Positions 37,929 through 46,708 of a DNA stretch of 64,000 nt are shown piece by piece. The notes below the pieces were generated by a model. It was not told the DNA's origin and searched no databases. It saw only the letters and a program-made list of their open reading frames with translations. The DNA lies in assembly GCF_016612535.1 (NCBI RefSeq), contig NZ_JAENXS010000001.1, forward strand, positions 2,319,501 to 2,383,500, given 5' to 3'. A program made the position numbers and the translations under genes. The DNA comes from Bradyrhizobium diazoefficiens. Its GTDB lineage: Bacteria; Pseudomonadota; Alphaproteobacteria; Rhizobiales; Xanthobacteraceae. The stretch's first letter is position 1. Each line of letters begins with the position of its first letter.

Positions 37929-39680
37929 ATGATGGCGTCATTTTCGACACGGCGGACTTTTTTCGCACTCATCGCCACTCTGGCGTTTGGTCTTGCATCC
38001 GCAACCGCGCAGGATGCGCGGCGGCTCTATGTCCCGCCTGCGCTCGACACAGTGCACGCTGTTCCTGCCGAGCACGGCATGGTGGTGGCGCAGGAGAAGA
38101 TCGCTGCGCAAGTCGGCGCCGACATCCTGCGGCGCGGCGGCAATGCCGTCGATGCCGCGGTCGCAACCGGCTTTGCCATGGCCGTGACCTATCCGCGTGC
38201 CGGCAATATCGGCGGCGGCGGCTTCATGGTGATCCACGCCGCCGAACGCAAGGAGGACATCGCGATTGATTATCGCGAGACCGCGCCGGCGGCGACGACC
38301 GCGCAGATATTCCTTGGGCCCGATGGCAAGCCTGATGCCGCCAAGTCGCGCGATTCCGGACTTGGCATCGGCGTGCCCGGCACGGTCGCAGGCCTCGCGC
38401 TGGCGCTCGAGAAATACGGCTCGGGCCAGTTCACGCTGGCGCAATTGCTCGAGCCGGCAATCGCGCTTGCCCGTGACGGGTTTATCGTCACGGACGACAT
38501 CGCCGACACGCTTCCGGGCTTATATCCGCGGCTGGCGCACTGGCCATCTTCGGCAAAAATTTTCGCGAAGCCCAATGGCACGCCGTTCGGCGAAGGCGAC
38601 CGGCTGGTGCAGAGCGATCTCGCCGACACGCTGGCGAGCGTCGCGGCGCAGGGACCGCGTGGCTTCTATGAGGGTCCGGTCGCGGAGAAGCTCGCCAAGG
38701 CGGTGTCCGACGCTGGCGGCATCATGACGCCGGCCGATCTGAAAGCCTATCGGGCCGTGATCCGCGCACCGGTGCGCGGCACCTATCGTGGCTACGACGT
38801 CGTTTCGATGCCGCTGCCGTCCTCCGGCGGCGTGGTGCTGGTGGAGACGCTCAACATCCTCGAAGGCTTTCAGCTCGCAGACCTGAAGCAGGGCTCGCCG
38901 GCCTCGCTGCATCTCCTTATCGAAGCGATGAAGCGCGCGTATGCCGACCGGGCGCGCTATCTCGGCGATCCCGCCTTCGTCAACGCACCGATCGAAACCC
39001 TCATTGCGAAGGACTACGCCGCCAAACTGCGCGCCGGCATCTCCACCGATCGCGCCACGCCGTCCAAGGATCTCGTTTCCAACGCGAGCTCGCCGCGCGA
39101 GGGCAGCAACACGACGCATTATTCCGTCGTCGACAGCCGCGGCAACGCCGTCAGCAACACCTATACGCTGAACTTCAGCTACGGCGTCGGCCTCGTCGCC
39201 GACGGCACCGGCGTGCTGCTGAACAACGAGCTCGACGATTTCACCGCGGCAGTCGGCGCCTCCAATGCCTATGGCCTGGTCGGCTACGAGGCCAATTTGC
39301 CTGGGCCCGGCAAGCGGCCGCTGTCCTCGATGTCGCCGACCATCGTGCTGAAGGATGGCAAACCGGTGCTGGTGACGGGCTCGCCCGGCGGCAGCCGCAT
39401 CATCTCCACCGTGCTCCAGGTGATCGTGAACGTGCTCGACTACAAAATGGACGTGGCGGCAGCCGTAGCCGCGCCGCGGCTGCATCATCAATGGCTGCCG
39501 GACGAGGTGCGCGTTGAGCGCGGTTTTCCCAACGACGTGCTGTTCGAACTGAAGGCGATGGACCATCTCATCGTCGAGCCGATGGGACAGACCTCGGCCA
39601 ATTCGATTCTCGTGACGCCGAACGGGCCGCTTGGTGCGCCTGATCCACGCACGCGCGGTGCGGAAGCAGCAGGACAGTAA
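37929..39680 (+). CDS. ggt: Gamma-glutamyltransferase
   Basis: 583 residues. A Ntn-hydrolase precursor exported to the periplasm (signal peptide with STRRTFFALIATLAFGLASATAQ). It cleaves gamma-glutamyl bonds of glutathione and related compounds. Self-processing should occur before the Thr at about 395 in GSNTTHYSVVDSRGNAV, giving large and small subunits. Other landmarks are RRGGNAVDAAVATGFAM, GNIGGGGFM, and the SSMSPTIV and GSPGGSRI loops that bind the gamma-glutamyl group. The start is one of two consecutive ATGs (37929, 37932). Confidence 0.95.
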   Translation: MMASFSTRRTFFALIATLAFGLASATAQDARRLYVPPALDTVHAVPAEHGMVVAQEKIAAQVGADILRRGGNAVDAAVATGFAMAVTYPRAGNIGGGGFMVIHAAERKEDIAIDYRETAPAATTAQIFLGPDGKPDAAKSRDSGLGIGVPGTVAGLALALEKYGSGQFTLAQLLEPAIALARDGFIVTDDIADTLPGLYPRLAHWPSSAKIFAKPNGTPFGEGDRLVQSDLADTLASVAAQGPRGFYEGPVAEKLAKAVSDAGGIMTPADLKAYRAVIRAPVRGTYRGYDVVSMPLPSSGGVVLVETLNILEGFQLADLKQGSPASLHLLIEAMKRAYADRARYLGDPAFVNAPIETLIAKDYAAKLRAGISTDRATPSKDLVSNASSPREGSNTTHYSVVDSRGNAVSNTYTLNFSYGVGLVADGTGVLLNNELDDFTAAVGASNAYGLVGYEANLPGPGKRPLSSMSPTIVLKDGKPVLVTGSPGGSRIISTVLQVIVNVLDYKMDVAAAVAAPRLHHQWLPDEVRVERGFPNDVLFELKAMDHLIVEPMGQTSANSILVTPNGPLGAPDPRTRGAEAAGQ

Positions 39681-39777
39681 CCCAGCCCTTGCATGGCGCG
39701 ACCGCACGCCCCGGCTTGCGCCGGCCGTCGCGCGTGCTACCACCGCCCGGCCAGAAGAAAATGCCGGGGAAACGCAC

Positions 39778-41073
39778 ATGACCGCAGCCGATCCGCTCCA
39801 GCGCATCGAGCGCGCCGAGATCGAGGACACCAGCCTTCTCGCCTTCTACCGTGACATGAATGCACCGGAGCGGCGGACGTTCTGGGCCTGCGCGGCGGGC
39901 TGGGCGCTCGACGGCATGGACTTCATGATCTATCCGCTGGTGATCGGAACCATTGTCGCACTGTGGAAGGTCGATGCGGCGTCGGCCGGTCTTGCCGGCA
40001 CGGTGACGCTGCTGGCATCCGCCATCGGCGGCTGGCTCGGCGGTTATCTCTCCGATCATATCGGCCGGGTCAGGACACTCCAGATCACCATCATCTGGTT
40101 CTCCATCTTCTCGCTGGTCTGCGCCGTGGTGCAGAATTTCGAACAGCTCCTGATCGCGCGCGCCGTGCTGGGCCTCGGCTTCGGCGGCGAGTGGGCCGCA
40201 GGCGCCGTGCTGATGGGCGAGGCGATCCGGCCGCAATATCGCGGACGCGCGGTCGGCTCGGTGCAATCGGGCTGGGCCGTCGGTTGGGGCCTCGCTGTGC
40301 TGTCGCAGGCGATTCTGTTTTCGCTGATGCCGGCGGAGACGGCGTGGCGCTGGATGTTCGTGATCGGCGCGGTGCCGGCGCTCCTGGTGTTCTACATCCG
40401 CCGCTCCGTCACCGAGCCGGAGATCGCTGCCGAGGCCCGCGCGAAGCAGGCCGCCAGCGGTGATCGTCCGGCGCTCTGGGAAATCTTCTCGGGCCCGATC
40501 CTGAAGACCACGATTCTCGCGTCACTCGCCGCGACGGGTTGCCAGGGCGGCTACTACGCCATCACCTTCTGGGTGCCGCAGTTTCTGACCAAGGAGCGGC
40601 ATCTGTCGATCGTCGGCTCGACCGGCTATCTCTCGACGCTGATCATCGGCTCCTTCATCGGCTATCTCGTCGGCGCCTGGCTCGCCGACCGGATCGGACG
40701 ACGCAATCTATTCCTGACCTTCTCCATCGGCGCCATCGCGGTGGTGCTGCTCTACACGCAGCTGCCGCTGACCAACGAAATCCTGTGGGTGCTGGGATTT
40801 CCGCTCGGCTTCTTCGCCTCGGGCTATTTCTCAGGGGTCGGCGCGTTCCTGACCGAACTCTATCCGACGCGGCTGCGTGGCTCCGGCCAGGGCTTCTGCT
40901 ACAATTTCGGCCGCGGCATCGGTGCGCTGTTTCCGTTCCTCGTCGGTGCGCTGTCGGCATCGACGTCGCTTGCGAATGCGATCGCCATCTTCGCGGTCGT
41001 GGCTTACGCGCTGTTCTTCATCGCTGCGTTCGCGTTGCCGGAGACGCGCGGCCGCGTGCTGCATGCGGACTAG
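39778..41073 (+). CDS. MFS transporter, aromatic-acid/sugar-type (MhpT/ShiA-like)
   Basis: 431 residues and about 12 transmembrane helices. AAGWALDGMDFMIYPLVIG in the first helix (the buried Asp motif) and YLSDHIGRVRTLQ after helix 2 are typical of the aromatic acid:H+ symporter and related metabolite:H+ symporter groups; GFGGEWAAGAVLMGE is helix 4. Uptake of an organic acid is likely; the substrate is not determinable. The start at 39778 has GGGGAAA upstream; the longer frame overlaps ggt and is rejected. A hairpin GGGGCGGT / ACCGCCCC at 41089-41114 may terminate it and overlaps the convergent GST stop. Confidence 0.9.
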   Translation: MTAADPLQRIERAEIEDTSLLAFYRDMNAPERRTFWACAAGWALDGMDFMIYPLVIGTIVALWKVDAASAGLAGTVTLLASAIGGWLGGYLSDHIGRVRTLQITIIWFSIFSLVCAVVQNFEQLLIARAVLGLGFGGEWAAGAVLMGEAIRPQYRGRAVGSVQSGWAVGWGLAVLSQAILFSLMPAETAWRWMFVIGAVPALLVFYIRRSVTEPEIAAEARAKQAASGDRPALWEIFSGPILKTTILASLAATGCQGGYYAITFWVPQFLTKERHLSIVGSTGYLSTLIIGSFIGYLVGAWLADRIGRRNLFLTFSIGAIAVVLLYTQLPLTNEILWVLGFPLGFFASGYFSGVGAFLTELYPTRLRGSGQGFCYNFGRGIGALFPFLVGALSASTSLANAIAIFAVVAYALFFIAAFALPETRGRVLHAD

Positions 41074-41104
41074 CGGCCCCCATCATCCGGGGCGGTGAGA
41101 AAAC

Positions 41105-41770
41105 TTACCGCCCCACCTGATACGGTCCGCCCTTCTCCAGCGCGCGCGCATAGGCCGGCCGCGCGTGGATGCGCTCCAGGAGCGCTATCGCCTTGGGATG
41201 GCCCTGCTCCAGTCCACCGCGCGCTTGCGCGGCTTCGAGCGGAAAGCTCATCTGGATGTCGGCTGCGGTGAACTCATTGCCTGCGAACCATTCGCTCTTG
41301 CCGAGCTCGCCTTCCCAATAATCCATGTGCTGCTTGAGCTGCGGATTGACCAGCGCGGTGAGGGCCTGGTTCGAGACCTTGCGCACCAACGGGCGAAGCA
41401 GCGCCGGTGCGCGCTTCGGCATCAGCGTGAACAGCAGCTTCAACAGCAACGGCGACATCGCGGACCCCTCGGCATAGTGAAGCCAATAGGTGAAGCGCAG
41501 CCGCTCCGGGGTGTTCGGCGGCGGGATCAGCCGGCCGTTGCCGTAGGTCGCGATCAGATATTCGATGATCGCGCCGGACTCGGCGATGGTGTTGCCGTTG
41601 TCGGTGATGACGGGCGATTTGCCGAGCGGATGAATCGCGCGCAGCTCTTTCGGTGCCCGCATGTCGGGCTGGCGCTCGTAGCGCACGATCTCGTAGGGCA
41701 CGCCCAACTCCTCGAGCAGCCACAGCACCCGTTGCGATCGGGAATTGTTGAGGTGATGGACGGTCAGCAT
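41105..41770 (-). CDS. Glutathione S-transferase
   Basis: 221 residues. The thioredoxin-like N-terminal domain (about 1-80) has NNSRSQRVLWLLEELGVPYE, the cis-Pro region GKSPVI (about 51-56) and the glutathione gamma-glutamyl-binding ESGAIIEYL (about 64-72). The C-terminal all-helical domain has FTAADIQMSFPLE (the N-capping box). Soluble, probably dimeric, with unknown electrophile. The only strong control signal is the palindrome region between it and the divergent DUF2239 gene. Confidence 0.92.
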   Translation of the reverse strand: MLTVHHLNNSRSQRVLWLLEELGVPYEIVRYERQPDMRAPKELRAIHPLGKSPVITDNGNTIAESGAIIEYLIATYGNGRLIPPPNTPERLRFTYWLHYAEGSAMSPLLLKLLFTLMPKRAPALLRPLVRKVSNQALTALVNPQLKQHMDYWEGELGKSEWFAGNEFTAADIQMSFPLEAAQARGGLEQGHPKAIALLERIHARPAYARALEKGGPYQVGR

Positions 41771-41842
41771 CGCGAAATCCCCAGGCTAGGCGTGATCTGT
41801 CGGCCGCGTACCTGCCAGCCCGGGATCGCAATGTCGAGCCAT

Positions 41843-41894
41843 CCGGATGGATATTTTCATCCGGGTATATTGACGTCGATAATTTACCCGGGTA
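41843..41894. promoter_or_regulatory. Palindromic operator candidates between GST and DUF2239 genes
   Basis: Two inverted repeats in the 148-base divergent gap: CCGGATG-N8-CATCCGG at 41843-41864, and the perfect 10-bp palindrome TACCCGGGTA at 41885-41894. They share CCGGGTAT, repeated at 41861 and 41888 (27 bp apart). The surrounding bases are AT-rich, unlike the flanking genes, as expected for promoters. The regulator is unknown. Confidence 0.5.
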
Positions 41895-41918
41895 TTAAAT
41901 GCCCCAACGTCATCAATT

Positions 41919-42515
41919 ATGGCAATGATTCCAATGCAGCGAACTTTTACGGCCTTCCAGGGTCAATGCCGCCTGGCATCGGGCCCGGCGGGAGAGATCG
42001 CGTTGGTCGTCAAGCGGATCGCGACAAGGCCGGACGAGCCCATCATCATCTTCGAGGACGCCACGGGCCGATCGATCGACTTCGATCTGCGCGGCGGGGA
42101 TCGCGAGGTGTTGGCGCGGTTGGCGAAGCTCATCCCGCCTCCGGTTGAGGAGACCGCACCACCACCCGAGCCGCGCGGTCGCGGGCGGCCAAAGCTCGGC
42201 GTGGTCGCGCGCGAGGTGACGCTGCTGCCGCGGCACTGGGAGTGGCTCAATGCGCAACCCGGCGGCGCCTCGGTCGCGCTGCGGAAACTCGTCGACGAGG
42301 CGCGGCGCGCGAGCGGCGACAAGGACCGCGAACGGCAGGCACGCGACGCGGCCTATCACTTCATGTCGACCATGGCCGGCAATCTGCCGCAGTTCGAGGA
42401 GGCCTCGCGCGCGCTGTTTGCGGATGACCGGCGACGCTTCGCCGGACTGATCGCCGACTGGCCGGCTGACATCCGCGACCACATCGTCAAGCTCGCCTAT
42501 AGCGACCGCGCCTAG
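41919..42515 (+). CDS. DUF2239 family protein
   Basis: 198 residues. The opening RTFTAFQGQCRLASGPAGEI, the central FEDATGRSIDFDLRG, then GRGRPKLGVVAREVTLLPRHW and the end IRDHIVKLAY match DUF2239 as I remember it. The GRGRPKLG piece resembles an AT-hook, and LLPRHWEWLNAQPGGASVALRKLVDEAR looks like a ribbon-helix-helix-type segment, so DNA binding is possible; it might even control this divergent region. Start uncertain: ATG 41919 or 41934, neither with a good ribosome binding site. Confidence 0.78.
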   Translation: MAMIPMQRTFTAFQGQCRLASGPAGEIALVVKRIATRPDEPIIIFEDATGRSIDFDLRGGDREVLARLAKLIPPPVEETAPPPEPRGRGRPKLGVVAREVTLLPRHWEWLNAQPGGASVALRKLVDEARRASGDKDRERQARDAAYHFMSTMAGNLPQFEEASRALFADDRRRFAGLIADWPADIRDHIVKLAYSDRA

Positions 42516-42600
42516 GCGCAGAACTTCTCACAACCCCATCAACGGTCGAGCCGCGCATTGCGCGGCAACGGCTTCGCACGTCCTGATGAAAGGTACATCC

Positions 42601-43950
42601 ATGTCTGCTGCCAAGCCACTCTGGCTCAATTTCCTGCGCTTCCTCGCACCGCTCTTGCTGAGCAACGCGCTGCAATCGCTGTTCGGCACCGTCAGCAATG
42701 TCTATCTCGGCCAGATGATCGGCGTCGACGCGCTCGCGGCGGTCTCGGTGTTCTTCCCGGTGATGTTCTTCCTGTTCGCCTTCGTCATGGGCCTGAGCAC
42801 CGGCGCCACCGTGCTGATCGGGCAGGCCTTTGGCGCTGGCGAGTCCGGCAGAATCAAGATCGTTGTCGGCACGACACTCGCGGTTGGCCTGCTGCTTTCG
42901 ATATCGGTGGCGCTGGTTGGCGGTCTGTTCAGCCGGCAATTGATGATGGCTCTCGCCACGCCCACAGACATTCTCGACCAGGCCAGCGCTTACGCGCGCG
43001 TCATGCTGCTCACCATGCCGCTTGGCTTCGTCTTCCTGCTGATGACGGCGATGATCCGCGGCGTCGGCGACGCGCTGACGCCGCTACTGGCGCTGGCGTT
43101 GTCGACCACGATCGGTTTGATCCTGACGCCGATGCTGATCCGCGGCGCGCTCGGCCTGCCGGCGGCCGGCATCACCAGCCCGGCCTGGGCGGCTGCGATT
43201 GCCAATGCGCTCACGCTGGTCGCGCTGGGTGCCTATCTGCGACGGAAGAAGCATGCACTGGCACCGGACGCCGCGCTGCTACATCATCTGCGGCTCAACC
43301 GTGCGGTACTGGGAAAGATCCTCGGCATAGGCTTACCAAGTGCGATCGGCATGGTGGTGATGGCGATCGCCGAGCTTGTGCTGCTCGGCCTCGTCAATGG
43401 CTTTGGATCGGATGCGACCGCCGCCTATGGCGCCGTCAACCAGGTGATGGGCTACACCCAGTTCACGGCGATATCGATCTCGATCGCGGTTTCGATCCTC
43501 GGCGCGCAAGCCATCGGCGGCGGCGATCGCGCGCGACTCGATGGCATCGTCCGCACCGGTCTCGCGTTCAACCTCGTGCTGACCGGCGGACTGGTGGCGT
43601 TGATCTATCTGGTGCCGCGTGCCGCGCTCGGCATTTTCATCACCGATGGCTCCGTGCTCGACCTGGCGAACGGACTGCTCTTCATCGCCTTGTGGAGCTC
43701 GGTGCCGTTCGGGCTAGCCACGGTGTTCTCCGGCGCGATGCGCGCAGCCGGCGTGGCGTTGATGCCAATGCTGCTGTCGATCTTCGCCATTGTCGCGATC
43801 GAGCTGCCGTCCGCGGTGATCCTAAGCCGCATCGTCGGCCTGAAGGGCGTGTGGGCCGCCTATCCGATCGTGTTCTGCGCCATGTTTATTTTGCAGGCGG
43901 GCTATTTCCTTCTGGTGTGGCGCAAGCGTGCGATCCGGCGTCTGATCTGA
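42601..43950 (+). CDS. MATE family multidrug efflux transporter
   Basis: 449 residues and about 12 transmembrane helices in two homologous halves (each a MatE domain). The N-terminal LLLSNALQSLFGTVSNVYLGQMIGVDALAAVS and ATVLIGQAFGAGE are typical motifs of the first half, repeated in degenerate form as VLLGLVNGFGSDATAAYGAVNQVMGY in the second. Drug/H+ or drug/Na+ antiport is expected. The start at 42601 has GAAAGG eight bases upstream; an ATG 15 bases earlier overlaps that site and is unlikely. Confidence 0.92.
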   Translation: MSAAKPLWLNFLRFLAPLLLSNALQSLFGTVSNVYLGQMIGVDALAAVSVFFPVMFFLFAFVMGLSTGATVLIGQAFGAGESGRIKIVVGTTLAVGLLLSISVALVGGLFSRQLMMALATPTDILDQASAYARVMLLTMPLGFVFLLMTAMIRGVGDALTPLLALALSTTIGLILTPMLIRGALGLPAAGITSPAWAAAIANALTLVALGAYLRRKKHALAPDAALLHHLRLNRAVLGKILGIGLPSAIGMVVMAIAELVLLGLVNGFGSDATAAYGAVNQVMGYTQFTAISISIAVSILGAQAIGGGDRARLDGIVRTGLAFNLVLTGGLVALIYLVPRAALGIFITDGSVLDLANGLLFIALWSSVPFGLATVFSGAMRAAGVALMPMLLSIFAIVAIELPSAVILSRIVGLKGVWAAYPIVFCAMFILQAGYFLLVWRKRAIRRLI

Positions 43951-44051
43951 GGGGATGATCAAGATATTATGACCGTCATTAAACGGTGGACCTGTGGCGC
44001 GCCCTGCGCCACAATGGATGAAAAGCCAGGTCAAAAGTCAGGTCAGGGAGA

Positions 44052-44666
44052 ATGAATTTGACCCGCACAGCCCCGCAATTCCTGTTCGATTTCGGCAGCC
44101 CGAACGCCTATCTCAGCCATCTCGCGATCCCGGCGATCGAACAGCGCATCGGCGTCAAATTCGAGTATGTGCCGATCCTGCTCGGCGGCATCTTCAAGTC
44201 GACCAACAACAAGTCGCCGGCCGAGACGCTGGCCGGCGTCAGGAACAAGCGCGAATTCCACCAGGTCGAGACCGAGCGCTTCGTCAAGCGCTTCAAGGTC
44301 CAGCCCTACGTCTTCAATCCCAATTTCCCCGTCAATACGCTGAACCTGATGCGCACAGCAATCGCGGCGCAGCTCGAAGGCGTGTTCGAGAAGTATGTCG
44401 ATGCCGCCTTTCACCACATGTGGCGCGAGCCAAAGAAGATGGACGACCCCGAGGTCGCGGCGAAGGCGCTGGCATCCTCCGGGCTCGATGCCCAAAAACT
44501 GTTCGCCCGCGCCCAGGAGCCCGAGGTGAAGGGCAAGCTGATCAAGAACACCGAGGAGGCGGTCGCCCGCGGCGCCTTCGGCTCGCCGACCTTCTTCGTC
44601 GGCAACGAGATGTTCTTCGGCAAGGAGCAGCTGCGCGAGGTCGAGGAGATGGTGTCGGGCGAATAG
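44052..44666 (+). CDS. 2-hydroxychromene-2-carboxylate isomerase family protein (DsbA-like, kappa-GST type)
   Basis: 204 residues with a thioredoxin fold and helical insertion. The motif FLFDFGSPNAYLSHLAIP places a Ser at the position of the catalytic Ser of HCCA isomerase and kappa GST rather than a CxxC. GAFGSPTFFVGNEMFFGKEQL is the cis-Pro and C-terminal part. It probably uses glutathione. Family members isomerise naphthalene-degradation intermediates, but no such pathway is present here, so the native substrate is open. Confidence 0.88.
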   Translation: MNLTRTAPQFLFDFGSPNAYLSHLAIPAIEQRIGVKFEYVPILLGGIFKSTNNKSPAETLAGVRNKREFHQVETERFVKRFKVQPYVFNPNFPVNTLNLMRTAIAAQLEGVFEKYVDAAFHHMWREPKKMDDPEVAAKALASSGLDAQKLFARAQEPEVKGKLIKNTEEAVARGAFGSPTFFVGNEMFFGKEQLREVEEMVSGE

Positions 44667-44668
44667 TC

Positions 44669-44740
44669 CCGTCATTCTCGGGCGACAGAATGTGATCGCG
44701 GCAACATTCTGGATTGCTTCGCTTCGCGCGCAATGACGAC
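44669..44740 (+). repeat. Intergenic palindromic repeat, family G (degenerate)
   Basis: Outer arms CGTCATT / AATGACG and inner arms CAGAATGT / ACATTCTG enclose smaller hairpins, including ATTGC-N9-GCAAT. It lies immediately after the stop of the gene above and 40 bases before the KPR-type reductase gene. Confidence 0.65.
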
Positions 44741-44779
44741 TATAGATAGACGGCCAATAGCAATAACAAGGAAGATCCC

Positions 44780-45703
44780 ATGCGTATCCTCGTGGTAGGC
44801 GCCGGCGCCATCGGCGGCTATTTCGGTGGCAGGCTGTTGCAGGCCGGCCGCGACGTCACTTTCCTGGTCCGGCCGCGCCGCGCCAGCGAGCTCGCAAGCG
44901 CAGGTCTCGTCATCAAGAGCCCGAATGGCGATGTGACCTTGGAGAATCCGCCGACCGTGCAAGCGGACAAGCTCGCGGAAAAAGTCGACGTCGTGCTGCT
45001 CAGCTGCAAGGCGTTCGACCTCGACGATGCCATCAAATCGTTCGCCCCTGCAGTCGGCCCGAACACCGCGATCATCCCGATGCTCAACGGCATGAAGCAT
45101 CTCGATACGCTGGATGCCAAGTTCGGCAAGGAGCGCGTGCTCGGTGGTCTCTGCGCCATCGCCGCGACCTTGAACGAGAAGCGCGAGGTGGTGCAGCTGC
45201 AGCCGATGCAGTCGATCAATTACGGCGAGCGCGACGGCAAGCTGTCGGACCGGGTCAAGGCGATCGACGAGGCCTTCAAGAGCGGTATCGTTGGGGCCAC
45301 CGCCAGCCAGAACATCATGCAGGACATGTGGGAGAAATGGGTGTTCCTGTCCTCGCTCGCGGCCTCCACCAGCCTGATGCGCACCTCGGTCGGCAACATC
45401 CTTGCCGCTCCCGGCGGGCGGGACTTTTTGCTCGGCATATTGGACGAGACCAGCGCGATCGCCACCGCGTCGGGCTATACGCCGGGCGGACCGTTCTTCG
45501 AGCGCGTCAAAGGCATGCTCACCACCGAGGGCTCACCGATGACGGCCTCGATGTTCCGCGACGTCAAGGCGGGCTTCCCGGTCGAGGCCGATCACGTCAT
45601 CGGCGACCTCATCGCGCGCGGCGACGCGGCCAAGGTCCCGGTGCCGAAGCTGCGCATCGCGTACACGCATCTGAAGGCATATGAGAAGCAGCGGGCGGGG
45701 TAA
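44780..45703 (+). CDS. 2-dehydropantoate 2-reductase family protein (KPR/PanE-like)
   Basis: 307 residues. It has the NADPH Rossmann motif VVGAGAIGGYFGGRLLQAG at 5-23, the LLSCKAFD loop near 70, and the ApbA/KPR C-terminal helical domain with EKWVFLSSLAASTSLMRTSVG. This layout fits ketopantoate reductase (pantothenate/CoA synthesis). Genomes of this group carry several KPR-family paralogues, and no pan genes are near, so it may reduce a different 2-oxo acid. Weak ribosome binding site (AAGGAAG). Confidence 0.85.
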   Translation: MRILVVGAGAIGGYFGGRLLQAGRDVTFLVRPRRASELASAGLVIKSPNGDVTLENPPTVQADKLAEKVDVVLLSCKAFDLDDAIKSFAPAVGPNTAIIPMLNGMKHLDTLDAKFGKERVLGGLCAIAATLNEKREVVQLQPMQSINYGERDGKLSDRVKAIDEAFKSGIVGATASQNIMQDMWEKWVFLSSLAASTSLMRTSVGNILAAPGGRDFLLGILDETSAIATASGYTPGGPFFERVKGMLTTEGSPMTASMFRDVKAGFPVEADHVIGDLIARGDAAKVPVPKLRIAYTHLKAYEKQRAG

Positions 45704-45712
45704 CACTCGGCG

Positions 45713-45755
45713 GTCGTCCGGCCCCGTGCGCAATTGCGCACTTGGCCGGGACGAC
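45713..45755 (+). repeat. Inverted repeat with a 16-bp perfect palindrome (family E)
   Basis: Outer arms GTCGTCCGGCC / GGCCGGGACGAC enclose the perfect palindrome GTGCGCAATTGCGCAC (45726-45741). It starts nine bases after the KPR gene stop. It may serve as a terminator or REP-like element. The rest of the gap to 45971 shows no gene. Confidence 0.75.
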
Positions 45756-45970
45756 GAGCGGAGATTGCGACGAAATCATCCCTCGCACGAACGCTCCCGC
45801 ACATAGTTTCACGCATCACGATAAATTATTGTTCGAAACCACTTCGCCGAGCCTCCCGTAGCTCGGGCCAACGACGTCACTGCTGCCGCACGTCAAACTG
45901 TCGCAGCCGCCGTTGTTGCTCAGGTTAATCACCGGTGATCGCCGGTCACAATCCAATCGGGAGTCTCTCC

Positions 45971-46525
45971 ATGTCGAAGCGCATTGCCTATCTCACCGCC
46001 GCAGCCTTCAGTGCCCTGGCAATCACCGCGACCGTCGTTGCGCCCGCCTGTGCCGAAGAGAAGACCGTCATGGTCGGCGGCGCCGCGATGTTCCCGTCGA
46101 AGAACATCGTCCAGAACGCGGTCAATTCGAAGGATCACACCACGCTGGTGGCGGCGGTGAAGGCCGCCGGTCTGGTGCCGACGCTGGAAGGCAAGGGCCC
46201 GTTCACGGTGTTCGCGCCGACCAATGCCGCCTTCGGCAAGCTGCCGGCCGGCACCGTCGACACCCTGGTCAAGCCCGAGAACAAGGCGACCCTGACCAAG
46301 ATCCTCACCTACCATGTTGTGGCCGGCAAGCTCGAAGCCTCCGACCTCACCGACGGCAAGAAGCTCAAGACCGTCGAGGGTGAGGAACTGACCGTCAAGA
46401 AGCAGGACGGCAAGACCTGGATCGTCGACGCCAAGGGCGGCACCTCGATGGTGACGATTGCCAACGTCAACCAGTCCAACGGCGTGATCCATGTGGTCGA
46501 CACCGTGCTGATGCCGGCGACGTAA
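45971..46525 (+). CDS. Secreted fasciclin-domain protein
   Basis: 184 residues with a Sec signal peptide (about 1-28, cut after ACA). One fasciclin (FAS1) domain follows: KDHTTLVAAVKAAGLVPTLE, the H1 motif GPFTVFAPTNAAFGKLP and the H2 motif NGVIHVVDTVLMP. FAS1 proteins mediate adhesion or protein-protein contacts at the cell surface. The start has GGGAG nine bases upstream. A strong terminator lies 46 bases after the stop. Confidence 0.93.
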   Translation: MSKRIAYLTAAAFSALAITATVVAPACAEEKTVMVGGAAMFPSKNIVQNAVNSKDHTTLVAAVKAAGLVPTLEGKGPFTVFAPTNAAFGKLPAGTVDTLVKPENKATLTKILTYHVVAGKLEASDLTDGKKLKTVEGEELTVKKQDGKTWIVDAKGGTSMVTIANVNQSNGVIHVVDTVLMPAT

Positions 46526-46571
46526 CACCACGCAAACCCTGTTTCATCCCCCTGACAGGATGCGCGGAGCG

Positions 46572-46595
46572 GCGAGCCGGGGCCCCCCGGCTCGC
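46572..46595 (+). terminator. Intrinsic terminator after the fasciclin gene
   Basis: A stem GCGAGCCGGGG / CCCCGGCTCGC (11 bp, two-base centre) followed by ATTATTGTG. The weak U-tract makes its strength uncertain. Confidence 0.65.
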
Positions 46596-46646
46596 ATTAT
46601 TGTGAGCAGGATAGCCCACGGGCATCGATTCGATGGCCGGGAGGGC

Positions 46647-46675
46647 GTAACGAAAGCGGAAGCATCCGCGTATAA
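46647..46675 (+). promoter_or_regulatory. ECF-sigma-type promoter before the cytochrome b / molybdoenzyme operon
   Basis: GTAACG-N16-CGTATAA: an AAC-containing -35 and a CGT-starting -10 with 16-base spacing, the layout of ECF sigma promoters. The -10 ends 33 bases before the cytochrome b start. Resemblance to promoters of stress-responsive ECF factors that control similar methionine-sulfoxide or sulfite-related genes in other alphaproteobacteria is inference. Confidence 0.5.
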
Positions 46676-46708
46676 TCATCGACACACGATCCCCAGGACG
46701 GAACCACG

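Noticed and set aside
37926..37931. TTG start one codon before the ggt ATG
   Set aside because: Two ATG codons follow immediately and there is no better ribosome binding site for the TTG.
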